This document shows, piece by piece, positions 26,715 through 35,764 of a stretch of 64,000 nt of DNA; position 1 is the stretch's first letter, and each line of letters starts with the position of its first letter. The position numbers and the translations under genes are program-made. Location: positions 310,001 to 374,000 of the forward strand of contig NZ_JANQOO010000010.1 in assembly GCF_028285715.1 (NCBI RefSeq), in the 5' to 3' direction. The notes below the pieces were generated by a model that saw only the letters and a list, made by a program, of their open reading frames with translations, did no database searches and had not been told where the DNA came from. This stretch comes from Ulvibacterium sp. Lineage in GTDB: Bacteria > Bacteroidota > Bacteroidia > Flavobacteriales > Flavobacteriaceae.

Positions 26715-26847
26715 CCAACAAGGTATAAAAGCAATAGATGTTTGAGCGCAAACCCGAACCGTTTTTTCGTTTAAATAAAGTATATTACGAACTGAAAGGC
26801 AGCTGCATAAAATCCACTGCTGCTCATACTGGACCATTGGCAAACAT
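26715..26847. repeat. Repeat R3 copy 1 with degenerate attC-like arms
   Basis: Left arm CAAC-aag-GTAT and right arm ATAC-tggacc-ATTGG. Between them, 26769-26829 match 34485-34546 in blocks: GTTTAAAT, AGTATATT, TAAAATCCA, CTG and TCATAC. AGTATATT is promoter-like. Confidence 0.55.
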
Positions 26848-26862
26848 ACTAGTCCGAATGGA

Positions 26863-27510
26863 ATGAAAATAGTGAAGAAAACATTACAATGGATTTTGTA
26901 TTTCCTATTAATTCCTATCGCCTACATAACCGTTTCATTGATTTTGTCTTCAATTACCATTGACCGAAAAAATGGAAACCAGATTGCTGAAAAATCAATT
27001 TACCTGAACACAAACGGGATACATCTAGACATTATAATCCCGATAAACAACCTGGACAGTTTATTGATCTCCGGATTAAAAAAAGTACAGTCAGATAAGT
27101 ACCTGTCCTTTGGTTGGGGAGATGAGAATTTTTATATCAATACCCCGACTTGGGGGGATTTGACATTTAAGAATGCTTTCAAGGCGATGTTCTTAAAAAG
27201 TCCAACCTTAATGCACGTTACCCATTACAAATCCAAACATCAGGATTGGATTGAGATAAAAATTAGTGAAGACGAACTAGACAAACTGAATCTTTTTATT
27301 CAAAGCACCTTCAAAACGGATGCATACGGAATGAAGGTGATCTTGGAAAATAAGGGGTATACTTCAACAGACTACTTTTACAGAGCCCAAGGAAACTATT
27401 CCTGTTTTAAAACATGTAACAGTTGGGTAAATACAGGATTTAAAAAAAGTGGTTTAAAATCTTGTTTATGGACACCTTTTGATTTTGGACTAATGAACAA
27501 GTACGAATAA
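26863..27510 (+). CDS. DUF2459/TIGR02117-family protein
   Basis: A 215-residue protein anchored by one N-terminal membrane helix (about 8-30). The rest matches the TIGR02117 pattern: NGIHLDIIIP (family GxHxDLxxP), FGWGDENFYINTPTWGDL, SPTLMHVTHY and GNYSCFKTCNSWVNTGFK. The His, Asp and Cys of these motifs suggest an NlpC/P60-like or related catalytic site, but the activity is not established. Length is slightly under the family norm. Confidence 0.8.
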   Translation: MKIVKKTLQWILYFLLIPIAYITVSLILSSITIDRKNGNQIAEKSIYLNTNGIHLDIIIPINNLDSLLISGLKKVQSDKYLSFGWGDENFYINTPTWGDLTFKNAFKAMFLKSPTLMHVTHYKSKHQDWIEIKISEDELDKLNLFIQSTFKTDAYGMKVILENKGYTSTDYFYRAQGNYSCFKTCNSWVNTGFKKSGLKSCLWTPFDFGLMNKYE

Positions 27511-27517
27511 AATACGT

Positions 27518-27700
27518 TTGCCAACAAAGACCATAATTCATTGTTGCCTTCCTACCCCTAATAATTTTGACTAAATTTAATATCAAACGCACAAGCCCGG
27601 GCAATACATTCAATGGTGCCCTCCTCTCGCCGCTCCCGATAGTTATCGAGAGGAGTCGTCGGAGGCAAGAACAAATCAGAGCTGAACCGTTAAGTGTGCG
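27518..27700. repeat. Composite repeat site G (R2 copy 2 and R4-like hairpin)
   Basis: Left arm region GCCAACAAAGACCATAATTC, R2 copy 2 (27537-27594), then a perfect nine-base hairpin CTCCTCTCG/CGAGAGGAG (27621-27655). The right end, GAGCTGAACCGTTAAGT, resembles that of site E; here GTTAAGT does fit GTTRRRY. Confidence 0.55.
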
Positions 27701-27714
27701 TAAAAAATAATAAA

Positions 27715-28587
27715 GTGACCGAAAATCGTCAAAATATCATCGAAAAAATATTTGATGCCCAAAATGAAAATGGGTTATGGAAAGTAATCCCTACAAACCA
27801 TAAGAATTACCCTGATTACTTGCACTATGTACCAAATTACAAAGCTTCACTTTGGGCATTATTATTATTGGCCGAACTAAAATGCAATAAGAATGACGAA
27901 CGAATAAAGAAGCCTTTAAAAACAGTAAAGAATCATTTATTCGATAAAGAATATGGTATTTATTCTTTAAAAGAAGACCATTTTCCAATACCCTGTTTGA
28001 ATGGGAATATGCTGTATTTAGATTGCTACTTTAACAATGGGCCAGATGAAAAAAGCAAGCGATTATTAAGGTTCTTTTTCAAATACCAGCGTTTTGACGA
28101 CGGTAAGTATGAAGAACCGAAAAATCAATTCTGTGTGAACACGAGTTGTTATGGAAAACATACCTGTTATTGGGGAATTGTTAAACTATTGAAAGGAATT
28201 TCATTTATTCCAAAAAACAAGCGAGACAGTGAAATAGAACTTCTAAAAGAAAGATGTATAAACTTTGTCTTAAAGCACAAAGTATGTTATAGTTCTCGTA
28301 ATCCATCAAAAATAATGATTCAAAAAATGGACTTGTTAACATTTCCCAATTTTTACAAAGGGGATTTTTTAGAACTACTTTGGATACTAAAAAGGGAAGG
28401 GGTTACCTCAAATAATTTGAAACCTGCCTTAGCATTGTTAAGATCCAAACAAAATGCTAATGGAGAATGGGAATTAGAAAGGACAATGCATAACATTGTG
28501 ACTTCGATCGGACCAGTTAATAAATCAAGTGAATTTATAACTGAAAGAGCAAATGAAGTAATCGAATACTATAAAAACCACACCTAA
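27715..28587 (+). CDS. Prenyltransferase-like alpha-toroid protein
   Basis: A 290-residue protein from the GTG at 27715; a GTG at 27694 also opens the frame but lies inside a repeat site. It has repeats of the squalene-cyclase/prenyltransferase toroid type: IFDAQNENGLWKV at the start, YVPNYKASLWALLLLAEL, FKYQRFDDGKYEEP, TSCYGKHTCYWGIVKLLKGI, and LLRSKQNANGEWELER near the end. The catalytic DxDD motif of squalene cyclases is absent. Relatives are often misnamed nitrogen-fixation proteins. It may bind rather than convert a ligand. Confidence 0.72.
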   Translation: MTENRQNIIEKIFDAQNENGLWKVIPTNHKNYPDYLHYVPNYKASLWALLLLAELKCNKNDERIKKPLKTVKNHLFDKEYGIYSLKEDHFPIPCLNGNMLYLDCYFNNGPDEKSKRLLRFFFKYQRFDDGKYEEPKNQFCVNTSCYGKHTCYWGIVKLLKGISFIPKNKRDSEIELLKERCINFVLKHKVCYSSRNPSKIMIQKMDLLTFPNFYKGDFLELLWILKREGVTSNNLKPALALLRSKQNANGEWELERTMHNIVTSIGPVNKSSEFITERANEVIEYYKNHT

Positions 28588-28647
28588 CTATATGTATATG
28601 TCCATTGCAAGCAAAAGCTCGCTACGGCACATATACAAGACCGTTAG
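28584..28647. repeat. attC-like inverted-repeat site H
   Basis: CTAAC-tatat-GTATATGT pairs with ACATATAC-aagacc-GTTAG: five outer and eight inner base pairs with unpaired spacers of five and six bases. The stop codon of the upstream gene is the TAA inside the left outer box. Confidence 0.7.
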
Positions 28648-28663
28648 TGGTCATTCAAACAAA

Positions 28664-30010
28664 ATGAGAAACACAATCATTCTTATACTTATTTTCTGTC
28701 TATTTGGCTGCTCATCGGATAGACCAGAAAAGTACGACTTGGCCATTTCAAATGTCAACCTTATTGACGGCACCGGGAAATCAATGAAAACCAATGTTTC
28801 TATTGGTATACGAGGTGGGAAAATCGTTACCATTGATTCATCTACTATTGAACGTGCCAAAAGCGTAATTGATGGAACCGGGAAGTTCCTTATACCCGGT
28901 TTGTTTGATTGTCATGTCCATACCAATGATTTTGAAAGTGACTTTCCCAAATATGTCCATTATGGAGTAACATCCATCTTCATTACCGGAGGAAGTTTAT
29001 GTACAAATGAATACTATGCTTCCATGCGGGCCCATGGCAATCAGGATACGATTCCTGCTCCAATAGTTTTTCATACCAGTCAGCACTTCACTATGGCCGG
29101 CAGACATCCTATGAAGACTTATGTAGGAAAGTGGTTTGACGGAAAATCAGTTTTTCTACTTAAGGATACCCTCCAAATTGAAGCATTGGCAAAAGAGGTA
29201 ACCCAATATCCCATCGTAGGAATTAAGCTCACCATTGAAGATGGACCTCACCCACCCTGGGTGGAGCGCATGCCACAAAGATTTGTCAATAAAGTCCAGA
29301 AAGAGGCGATTAAAAACGACACTGAAGTATTTGCTCATGTAAGTGATAATATCGAACTGGAAATGGCAATGGATGCGGGTATCAAAAACATCGTCCATTG
29401 GACAGGTATAGACCTTGACTTTCAGAGAGACACCGTTCTTATAGACAAAATTTATCGGGTAAGACCATCATTTATCACAACGCTCATGATCGATAAAGGC
29501 TTTTTATATCCATTGTTTCCGGAGTGGATTGAAGCTCTTCGTCGGGAAAAAGTATTTGATGAAGAGTATTGGGCAAGAGCTGATAATCCTAATTTCATAG
29601 CTCGTGCCGAAGATAATATCAGGTTTTGGAAAGATTATTTTCAAAAGGAGGAAATAAAGCTTGAGGATATTGCTTCCTTTCAGGTCGATGATATCAAAGT
29701 TTTGTATGAGGATGGCATACTCTTCGCCTTAGGGACCGATACAGGCTTTTTTGTACTTCCCGGTTACAGCTTACACGAAGAAATGCAGTTATTTGAATTG
29801 GGCGGAATGGATCAATTGAATATCATTAAAATGGCCACTTTGAATGCAGCAAAGATGATGCATGCACAAGATAGTTTAGGTTCAATTGAAGATGGCAAAA
29901 TTGCCAATATGATACTGCTCGATCGAAATCCTCTAAAGAAAATAAGCAATACATTGGCGATTAATACCGTGATTAAAAGGGGAAAAATTCAAAAAAGAAT
30001 TGAAAAATGA
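28664..30010 (+). CDS. Amidohydrolase-family lipoprotein
   Basis: A 448-residue metal-dependent hydrolase. The frame is open from an ATG at 28592, but that would translate the repeat site; the ATG at 28664 starts a lipoprotein signal with lipobox LFGC (Cys16). Motifs of the imidazolonepropionase-like amidohydrolases follow: IPGLFDCHVHTN with metal-binding His84 and His86, VFAHVSD, NIVHWTG, and LGTDTGF with the catalytic Asp. The C-terminal GSIEDGKIANMILLDRNPL strand closes the composite sheet domain. It probably cleaves an amide or lactone bond in the periplasm; the substrate is unknown. Confidence 0.88.
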   Translation: MRNTIILILIFCLFGCSSDRPEKYDLAISNVNLIDGTGKSMKTNVSIGIRGGKIVTIDSSTIERAKSVIDGTGKFLIPGLFDCHVHTNDFESDFPKYVHYGVTSIFITGGSLCTNEYYASMRAHGNQDTIPAPIVFHTSQHFTMAGRHPMKTYVGKWFDGKSVFLLKDTLQIEALAKEVTQYPIVGIKLTIEDGPHPPWVERMPQRFVNKVQKEAIKNDTEVFAHVSDNIELEMAMDAGIKNIVHWTGIDLDFQRDTVLIDKIYRVRPSFITTLMIDKGFLYPLFPEWIEALRREKVFDEEYWARADNPNFIARAEDNIRFWKDYFQKEEIKLEDIASFQVDDIKVLYEDGILFALGTDTGFFVLPGYSLHEEMQLFELGGMDQLNIIKMATLNAAKMMHAQDSLGSIEDGKIANMILLDRNPLKKISNTLAINTVIKRGKIQKRIEK

Positions 30011-30018
30011 ACAGCCCC

Positions 30019-30065
30019 CAACACTGTATAAACAGAGTTAAAACGACCATTTATACTACCCGTTG
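30019..30065. repeat. Minimal attC-like inverted-repeat site K
   Basis: Forty-seven bases: CAAC-act-GTATAAA, a 17-base loop, TTTATAC-taccc-GTTG. Seven inner and four outer pairs; the cleanest short example in the array. Confidence 0.7.
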
Positions 30066-30081
30066 TAGCCCATTATAAAGA

Positions 30082-30753
30082 ATGAGAAACATACGACATA
30101 TACCTATTCTTTTTCTATTGATAGGTTTATTATATGGTTTTAATAGCTGTACTGACAAAAATCCACAATCAAAACTATCCCCGGTTTCTCATGATTCTAT
30201 TTTATCACCAAAATTACTTAATAGCGAAAGGATCAAACTGAAATTTGGAAGCTATAATATCCAAGTCCTTACTAAAAATTCTAAATTAAGAGTATCGGAT
30301 TTATACAGCTTGCATGGTGACCAGAAAATAACCAGAACCTTTGCTGTCGTTAGCTATCCGGGGATTATAGACAGCATGTTCTTAAAAGAACATACAAAAA
30401 TTTTGGAGGGCCATTCCATAGGGAGGGTTTTCAAACAAGGGCAATGGAAAATTGAAAAGAAAAGTCTTTTCCTCGGTGAAATTATGCCTTCACCCGATTA
30501 TATGGGCATATATAAACGAATGGGAAACATTGACCCTTCCAAATTAGCAATTTATGCGTATGGGTTTACTATAAAAAAAGATAATAGAAACTATCAATAT
30601 GCAACAATTTCAGAGGTGTATCACCCCGACTATCTTACTCTAAATGACCTGAAGAAGATGATTGAGGATTCGGATGCATATTTGGATAAAACCGCTTTTA
30701 GTCCAATAGTAAAACAGGTAGAAAGGGAGATGAAAACTAAGTATAACAAATAA
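30082..30753 (+). CDS. Hypothetical lipoprotein
   Basis: A 223-residue lipoprotein, lipobox FNSC with Cys23. The mature part looks alpha/beta (YNIQVLTKNSKLRVSDLY, TFAVVSYPG, EVYHPDYLTLNDLKKM). No family recognised. It forms a single-gene unit between repeat sites. Confidence 0.7.
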   Translation: MRNIRHIPILFLLIGLLYGFNSCTDKNPQSKLSPVSHDSILSPKLLNSERIKLKFGSYNIQVLTKNSKLRVSDLYSLHGDQKITRTFAVVSYPGIIDSMFLKEHTKILEGHSIGRVFKQGQWKIEKKSLFLGEIMPSPDYMGIYKRMGNIDPSKLAIYAYGFTIKKDNRNYQYATISEVYHPDYLTLNDLKKMIEDSDAYLDKTAFSPIVKQVEREMKTKYNK

Positions 30754-30863
30754 AGAACTGGCTACCACAACATGTAAAAACAAAACGCTTTATCGATTAG
30801 GCCACTGTAAGCTTGGTAATTTTAGTACGCATTACCGTTAGATAACTTTAGCCATCTTGAATC

Positions 30864-31880
30864 ATGAAAAACATTTTAATCCTTGGCGGCACTCGATTTG
30901 TGGGAAGAAACATCGTGGAAAAGTTAATGGAGTTGGGTAAGTACAATATAACCCTATTCAATAGAGGAGAATCTAGCCCGGATTTATTTCCTAATATTAG
31001 AATTATACATGGAGACCGTAAGAAAATCAATGACATTAAACGGATTAGCTCAATGGATTGGGATATCGTTATCGATGTTTCCGGATACTGGGCCGGGGCT
31101 TTTGAACAACAGATCGCGTTACAACGCGGTACAATAGGAAGATATATTTACATCTCAACTTCCAGCCACTATAAATTCGACAAACTGAATCCCCACTTAA
31201 TAAAGGAATATGAGGATTTGGTTCCTTGTACCCAAGAACAAAAAAATAGCGGAAACCCCGCATTTTACAATCAAAACAAAGCGGAGTGCGAAAGAATTTT
31301 ACAAAAACAAAAGGGTTTAGACTATATAATACTAAGACCGGGTCTGATCATTGGAAAATATGACTATACGGATAGACTATATTACTGGTTTCATAAATTA
31401 AAAAATCAAAATGATATATTAATCTGTAATAATGGAGAGAACGTTTTATCCTATACAAATGTATTGGATTTAGCAGATTTGGTCATCCAGTCTATTGAAA
31501 TTGAACATAGTTGCGAAGTATACAATGCCTCTTCTTTTATTACCAGCCTAAAAAATATAATGGACATCGCTTCAAAAAAGTTAGGCATTGAAGTAGCTCT
31601 AATATCCGCATCTTCTAAATTTCTAGACAAGAATAACGTAAAGCAATGGACCGATTTGCCTTTATGGTTGGACGGGGATTTTTTGACCACGGACAACTCA
31701 AAAATAATAGCTGATTACAATTTTACTTTTCGCAATGTTGATGAAACGATCGAGCAATTACTACGCTATTATTCCAAAATACGAAAGTGGGAAGAACCAA
31801 AAACAGAACCTTCCCCTATCGATACGCTAAAAGAACTTGAATTGATACAAAAGGTAAAAGCTACCTACAACAAGGTATAA
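30864..31880 (+). CDS. NAD-dependent epimerase/dehydratase-like protein
   Basis: A 338-residue extended short-chain dehydrogenase/reductase. The dinucleotide-binding motif GGTRFVG is at 8-14. The active-site serine region is YISTSSHY and the YxxxK pair is Tyr135/Lys139 in FYNQNKAECE. LRPGLIIGKYDYTDRL matches the substrate-binding part of the family. Closest in style to the isoflavone-reductase/CSP41-like atypical members. Substrate unknown. DNA is AT-rich and the gene stands alone between repeat-like spacers. Confidence 0.85.
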   Translation: MKNILILGGTRFVGRNIVEKLMELGKYNITLFNRGESSPDLFPNIRIIHGDRKKINDIKRISSMDWDIVIDVSGYWAGAFEQQIALQRGTIGRYIYISTSSHYKFDKLNPHLIKEYEDLVPCTQEQKNSGNPAFYNQNKAECERILQKQKGLDYIILRPGLIIGKYDYTDRLYYWFHKLKNQNDILICNNGENVLSYTNVLDLADLVIQSIEIEHSCEVYNASSFITSLKNIMDIASKKLGIEVALISASSKFLDKNNVKQWTDLPLWLDGDFLTTDNSKIIADYNFTFRNVDETIEQLLRYYSKIRKWEEPKTEPSPIDTLKELELIQKVKATYNKV

Positions 31881-32002
31881 TCGCATTGTACTGACCGATG
31901 TTACGTTTTAAGTAGGAGTTCGTCCGACGCTTTGCTATAGTCGGCGCTTAGCCGAAAAATAGTAACTTAAGACCTGCAACCCACGGTTATACGAGACCGT
32001 TG
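31868..32002. repeat. attC-like inverted-repeat site M
   Basis: CAAC-aag-GTATAATCG pairs with CGGTTATAC-gagacc-GTTG, with one bulge. The left arm overlaps the end of the epimerase gene (codons for YNKV). Confidence 0.65.
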
Positions 32003-32018
32003 GCATACATTTGATCGA

Positions 32019-32921
32019 ATGAGGACATTTCAATCAATAAACGACTTTCTAAATGAGATTGGAATTACATCAAGCCGAGAGTATAGCGACTTCTTTATTT
32101 TTCAGATTGAAGACCATTTTGGGGAAATTGGTTTTGAAATGTCACCATACAAGCACAGTTTTTTTGAACTGACAATGGCAATAGGGCATGATGTTGATAT
32201 CAACATAGGCACCTCAAAATTCAATACAATAAACAATGTCTTATCGTTTACGGCGCCCTATCAAATAACATCGTGGAAAGTAAATTCCTTCAAAGAGAAT
32301 TCCGTTGGTTATATGATACTATTTAATCCTTCCTTTATTCAATCCGAGTTTGGCAAAATAGACCTATATAACTCATTTAGGTTCTTGAATTTGCATGCTT
32401 CCCCAATGTACGCACTATCAGAGCATCAAAAACATACCATTTTAGAACTGATGCGGACAATGGATTTAGAGTTCAATCGAAGTTCTGCCGAAAGGAAGTC
32501 TATAATTTTAAGTGCTTACCTGACTATTCTACTGGAAAAAATCAATGCTATTTCCGACTCGGACGCCACGAAAAGGTTATTTAGAAATCGTGCCGATGAA
32601 ATCACGTATCAATTTGAAAATTTGCTAAAAAAAGAAATCAATTACAAAAACAGATTAGAACACTACGCGAGCCAACTTTTTATAAGCAAAGCCTATTTAT
32701 CAGAATGCGTTAAAAAATCTACTCAAAAATCGGCCAAAGCATTCATACAGGAATTCATTGTTTTCAAAGCCAAAGTACTGCTCAACCAATCCAATAGTAC
32801 GATTCAAAATATAGCCATTGAATTAGGCTTCGATGAAACCTCGAATTTCATTACTTATTTTAAAAAGCAAGTAGGCTCTACACCGAATCGCTATAGAAAA
32901 AACCGTGATATTTATAACTAA
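32019..32921 (+). CDS. AraC-family transcriptional regulator
   Basis: A 300-residue regulator. The N-terminal half is a cupin-like ligand domain (FGEIGFEMSPYKHSFFELTMAIG, FTAPYQITSW). The C-terminal 100 residues form two helix-turn-helices with the signature IQNIAIELGFDETSNFITYFKKQVGSTPNRYR. It directly precedes an exported protein, a DoxX protein and an SMR exporter, which are its likely targets. Confidence 0.9.
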   Translation: MRTFQSINDFLNEIGITSSREYSDFFIFQIEDHFGEIGFEMSPYKHSFFELTMAIGHDVDINIGTSKFNTINNVLSFTAPYQITSWKVNSFKENSVGYMILFNPSFIQSEFGKIDLYNSFRFLNLHASPMYALSEHQKHTILELMRTMDLEFNRSSAERKSIILSAYLTILLEKINAISDSDATKRLFRNRADEITYQFENLLKKEINYKNRLEHYASQLFISKAYLSECVKKSTQKSAKAFIQEFIVFKAKVLLNQSNSTIQNIAIELGFDETSNFITYFKKQVGSTPNRYRKNRDIYN

Positions 32922-32960
32922 CACCTAAAATATTATAAATAAAACTGATTATTGGCGAAC

Positions 32961-32968
32961 TAATTTTG
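32961..32968 (+). promoter_or_regulatory. Bacteroidota -7 promoter element
   Basis: TAATTTTG fits TAnnTTTG and lies 22 bases before the start of the next gene. No clear -33 TTG is placed upstream, so strength is uncertain. Confidence 0.4.
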
Positions 32969-32989
32969 TAGCATCAAACAATCGATACT

Positions 32990-33607
32990 ATGAAATTAAA
33001 AGTAGTTCTAGGATTTTTTGCGGTTTTTGCATGTAGGCAACAAAGCTTTTCCCAGACAACAATCGAATCCTTTTTTGCAACGGAAGAAATGGTTGTGGAA
33101 TCGTGGTTTTTTAAGCCGTTGACAGAAGGTTACGAGCTTAGTATTTTTAGTCTGAATGACGCCATTATTGACTACAAGACGGAAGATGTCGCTTTAGTGT
33201 CCTACAGCGTGTTGGGTTATGACATCTGGAAAGGCATTGGGCCAGTTCTTGGCGGACGTTTTTTTGACGGCAGGGCGAGCGCTTTGGCCGGAGTTCAATG
33301 GGCCAAGGCAGAAGAAAAATTCTTGATAACCACAAACTTTACCACAGAGTTAAGAAATGAGCCATTTTACGAGTTTTTTCTTCTTACCCAATACCGCTTT
33401 CCTTTAAATGAAAATTTAGGCTTTTTCAGTCAATTGCAAAATTCGATAAACTTTAATAGCGAAGTACACGAATTCAGTTTTCAAAGACTTAGAATAGGAT
33501 TGAGTTGGAAGAAGTATCAGTTCGGTTTGGGAACGAACACCTATCAATATGGAGAAAATTGGGATTTTGAAATTGACCCAGGAATATTTCTAAGACTAGA
33601 ATTTTAA
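32990..33607 (+). CDS. Exported, probably outer-membrane beta-barrel protein
   Basis: A 205-residue protein with a signal peptide ending near QSFSQ (residue 22). The mature sequence alternates polar and hydrophobic residues and ends in a strand with terminal Phe (LRLEF), as in outer-membrane barrels. GLSWKKYQFGLGTN and RFPLNENLGFFSQLQ fit barrel strands. It lies 13 bases before the DoxX gene, so they share an operon. Function unknown. Confidence 0.7.
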   Translation: MKLKVVLGFFAVFACRQQSFSQTTIESFFATEEMVVESWFFKPLTEGYELSIFSLNDAIIDYKTEDVALVSYSVLGYDIWKGIGPVLGGRFFDGRASALAGVQWAKAEEKFLITTNFTTELRNEPFYEFFLLTQYRFPLNENLGFFSQLQNSINFNSEVHEFSFQRLRIGLSWKKYQFGLGTNTYQYGENWDFEIDPGIFLRLEF

Positions 33608-33619
33608 AAGAAAACAATA

Positions 33620-34090
33620 ATGAAAGACAAATTATTTAACACAAACGACAATTTAGCCTCTACCATTCTTAGAATAGCATTAGGTAGTATTGTTCTTATT
33701 CATGGAAGTACAAAATTAGGGGATGGTTTTGCACCTTTTGAACAATTTATCACGGGCTATTTAGAATTACCGGCTCTAGCAGCCTATGCTACCGTATTTA
33801 TAGAAACAGCAAGTTCATTAATGCTCATTTTGGGTGTGGCGGCCCGAGTAAATGCCATAGCAATGTTTGTATTGTTTATCGGTATGATAGTTTCCGTACA
33901 CGGTCAAATAGGCTTTATGATGAACTGGAGCGGTCAGTATGATGCTGGTATGGAGGGTTATGAATATCATTTATTGGTTTTAGCCATTTGTGGAGGACTA
34001 ATTGTATTAGGTGGTGGTAGATTTTCAGCAGACCATTATATCCAAAAATACAGGGAAGATAAAATGACCAAAGCAAATAACTGGCCATGA
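33620..34090 (+). CDS. DoxX-family membrane protein
   Basis: A 156-residue protein with four membrane helices of the DoxX family (LRIALGSIVLIHGSTKLGDGF, VFIETASSLMLILGVAARVNA, FVLFIGMIVSVHG). DoxX proteins are linked to redox and thiol stress, but their activity is poorly defined. It overlaps the SMR gene by four bases (ATGA), so the two are translationally coupled. Confidence 0.86.
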   Translation: MKDKLFNTNDNLASTILRIALGSIVLIHGSTKLGDGFAPFEQFITGYLELPALAAYATVFIETASSLMLILGVAARVNAIAMFVLFIGMIVSVHGQIGFMMNWSGQYDAGMEGYEYHLLVLAICGGLIVLGGGRFSADHYIQKYREDKMTKANNWP

Positions 34091-34410
34091 AGTGGTTCTA
34101 TTTGATCATTGCGATTATCGGAGAATTGATAGCCACCTCCGCACTCAAAGAAAGTAAGGGGTATTCAGTTCTAAAACCTTCCATTGTTTCGGTAGTTGGT
34201 TATGGCGTTACATTTTACTTTTTTTCGCTCGCTATCAAACAAATTCCACTTGGTATAGCTTATGCCGTTTGGGCAGGTCTGGGCATAATACTGATTACGG
34301 TTATAGGTTATTTAAGATTTAAGCAGACTTTAGATTTACCCGCAATTATAGGCCTTTCGTTCATTGTGATTGGAGTAACACTTGTAAATGGATTTTCAAA
34401 AACCCTCTAA
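34087..34410 (+). CDS. Small multidrug resistance (SMR) family exporter
   Basis: A 107-residue protein with four membrane helices. IIAIIGELIATSALKES carries Glu13, equivalent to the essential proton- and drug-binding Glu14 of EmrE. The helix-3 signature GIAYAVWAGLGIILIT is intact. The family exports quaternary cations or guanidinium by proton antiport. It is coupled to DoxX and probably under the AraC-type regulator upstream. Confidence 0.92.
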   Translation: MKWFYLIIAIIGELIATSALKESKGYSVLKPSIVSVVGYGVTFYFFSLAIKQIPLGIAYAVWAGLGIILITVIGYLRFKQTLDLPAIIGLSFIVIGVTLVNGFSKTL

Positions 34411-34484
34411 AAAAGGGGATAAAAGCTACCACCAACGTGGCGCATAAGCCAGGGGCAGTTTGGGTGCTGACTCAACCCAATTTT

Positions 34485-34546
34485 GTTTAAATTGAAGTAT
34501 ATTGTAGTTGGAAATGTAGTAGCTTAAAATCCATTACTGATCATAC
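34485..34546. repeat. Dispersed repeat R3, copy 2
   Basis: Matches 26769-26829 in blocks GTTTAAAT, AGTATATT, TAAAATCCA, CTG, TCATAC. It ends 35 bases before the next gene. Confidence 0.55.
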
Positions 34547-34580
34547 ACAAAAGCGTTTGCCGTTATTAAAACGACCCAAT

Positions 34581-35693
34581 ATGAAAAGCCGAATACTTGT
34601 ACTTCTAATTTTTGTAGTTTCCTGTAAGTCGCCATCTGACAAAAAAACTGAAAATAGGGGTATTGCATTGGAACAATTACAAACCAGTATTGATTCAATT
34701 TTCAATGCTCATATTGGGAAAAATGAACCGGGCGCAGCCCTACTTGTCGCCTATGATGGGCAGATGATTATTGGAAAAGGTTTTGGTTTAAGAGACTTGG
34801 AAGGGGGAAAACCAATTACAAAAAGTACGAATTTAAGGATGGGTTCGGTCAGCAAACAATTTACCGCCCTAACTGTTCTTAAACTTGTTGACGAAGATAA
34901 ACTATCTTTAAATGATTCGGTTTACACACTATTTCCATTTGAAACATTTAAGGATGGTACGACCATTGAACAATTAATAAATCATACTTCTGGCGAAGCT
35001 GATGCCGAGGAAGCATTTTTTACAGAATGGGATTCAACGAAAATTGCAGAGAACAAGGATGTTTTGCATTGGTATTCCACTAAGAACAGGACAATGACCA
35101 AGCCTGGTGAAAAATATCAATACAATAATGGTATTTATGAATTCATTCCAAGCATTGTAGAAAAGATAAGTGGTAAAGATTTTGCGGAATTTGCCAAGGA
35201 GAATGTGTTTACAAAAGCTGGGATGGAAAAAACGAATTTTTTCAACTTGGCAAAACCAATCCATATTGAAGAAAGAGCATTTTGTTATCAAAAAGACAGT
35301 TTGGGCAATTGGAGCAAAGTGGACGGCCATTTCTTAAATGGGCTTTTAGGGGCAGGTGGTGTTTACACCAGCGTCAATGATTATTTCGACTATGACCTTG
35401 CTCTACGGAGTAATTCCATCTTTTCCAAAGAAACCCATGAAGTTATCTTTAAGCCAAGTTCCAAAACGAATACGACTCAATCTGATGGCGCATACTATGC
35501 GATGGGCTGGGGTGTAACGGACAGTTCTGCTTCTCATACCGGAGGCTGGTTTGGAACCAATACTTGGACAAAAAGATATTTGGACAAGCCACTCACTATT
35601 GCAATTTTTATGAATCGAAATACCCTTTTTGATAGTGGTTTGATTAAAAAAACCGATTCATTAGTGGTAAACTATATAGAGAACTACCGCTGA
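34581..35693 (+). CDS. Serine hydrolase, beta-lactamase/esterase class C-like lipoprotein
   Basis: A 370-residue exported enzyme. The frame opens at a TTG (34557), but the ATG at 34581 begins the lipoprotein signal with lipobox VVSC (Cys15). The three active-site motifs of the class C/DD-peptidase fold are present: SVSK (Ser89, Lys92), YNN (Tyr181) and HTGG near residue 315 in place of KTG. The family includes esterases and D-aminopeptidases as well as beta-lactamases, so resistance should not be assumed. Confidence 0.9.
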   Translation: MKSRILVLLIFVVSCKSPSDKKTENRGIALEQLQTSIDSIFNAHIGKNEPGAALLVAYDGQMIIGKGFGLRDLEGGKPITKSTNLRMGSVSKQFTALTVLKLVDEDKLSLNDSVYTLFPFETFKDGTTIEQLINHTSGEADAEEAFFTEWDSTKIAENKDVLHWYSTKNRTMTKPGEKYQYNNGIYEFIPSIVEKISGKDFAEFAKENVFTKAGMEKTNFFNLAKPIHIEERAFCYQKDSLGNWSKVDGHFLNGLLGAGGVYTSVNDYFDYDLALRSNSIFSKETHEVIFKPSSKTNTTQSDGAYYAMGWGVTDSSASHTGGWFGTNTWTKRYLDKPLTIAIFMNRNTLFDSGLIKKTDSLVVNYIENYR

Positions 35694-35764
35694 CCTAGGC
35701 TGTAATTTATCTACCTAAAAAGCCTTTTAAATAAAGGTATCTACGCAAGACCGGGGTACATCGT

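Noticed and set aside
28592-28663. Upstream start for the amidohydrolase at 28592
   Set aside because: It would translate repeat site H and place 24 residues before a clear lipoprotein signal starting at 28664.
34581-35693. Annotation as a beta-lactamase resistance gene
   Set aside because: SxxK and YxN are shared by many esterases and peptidases, and the third motif is HTGG; the function cannot be set from these.
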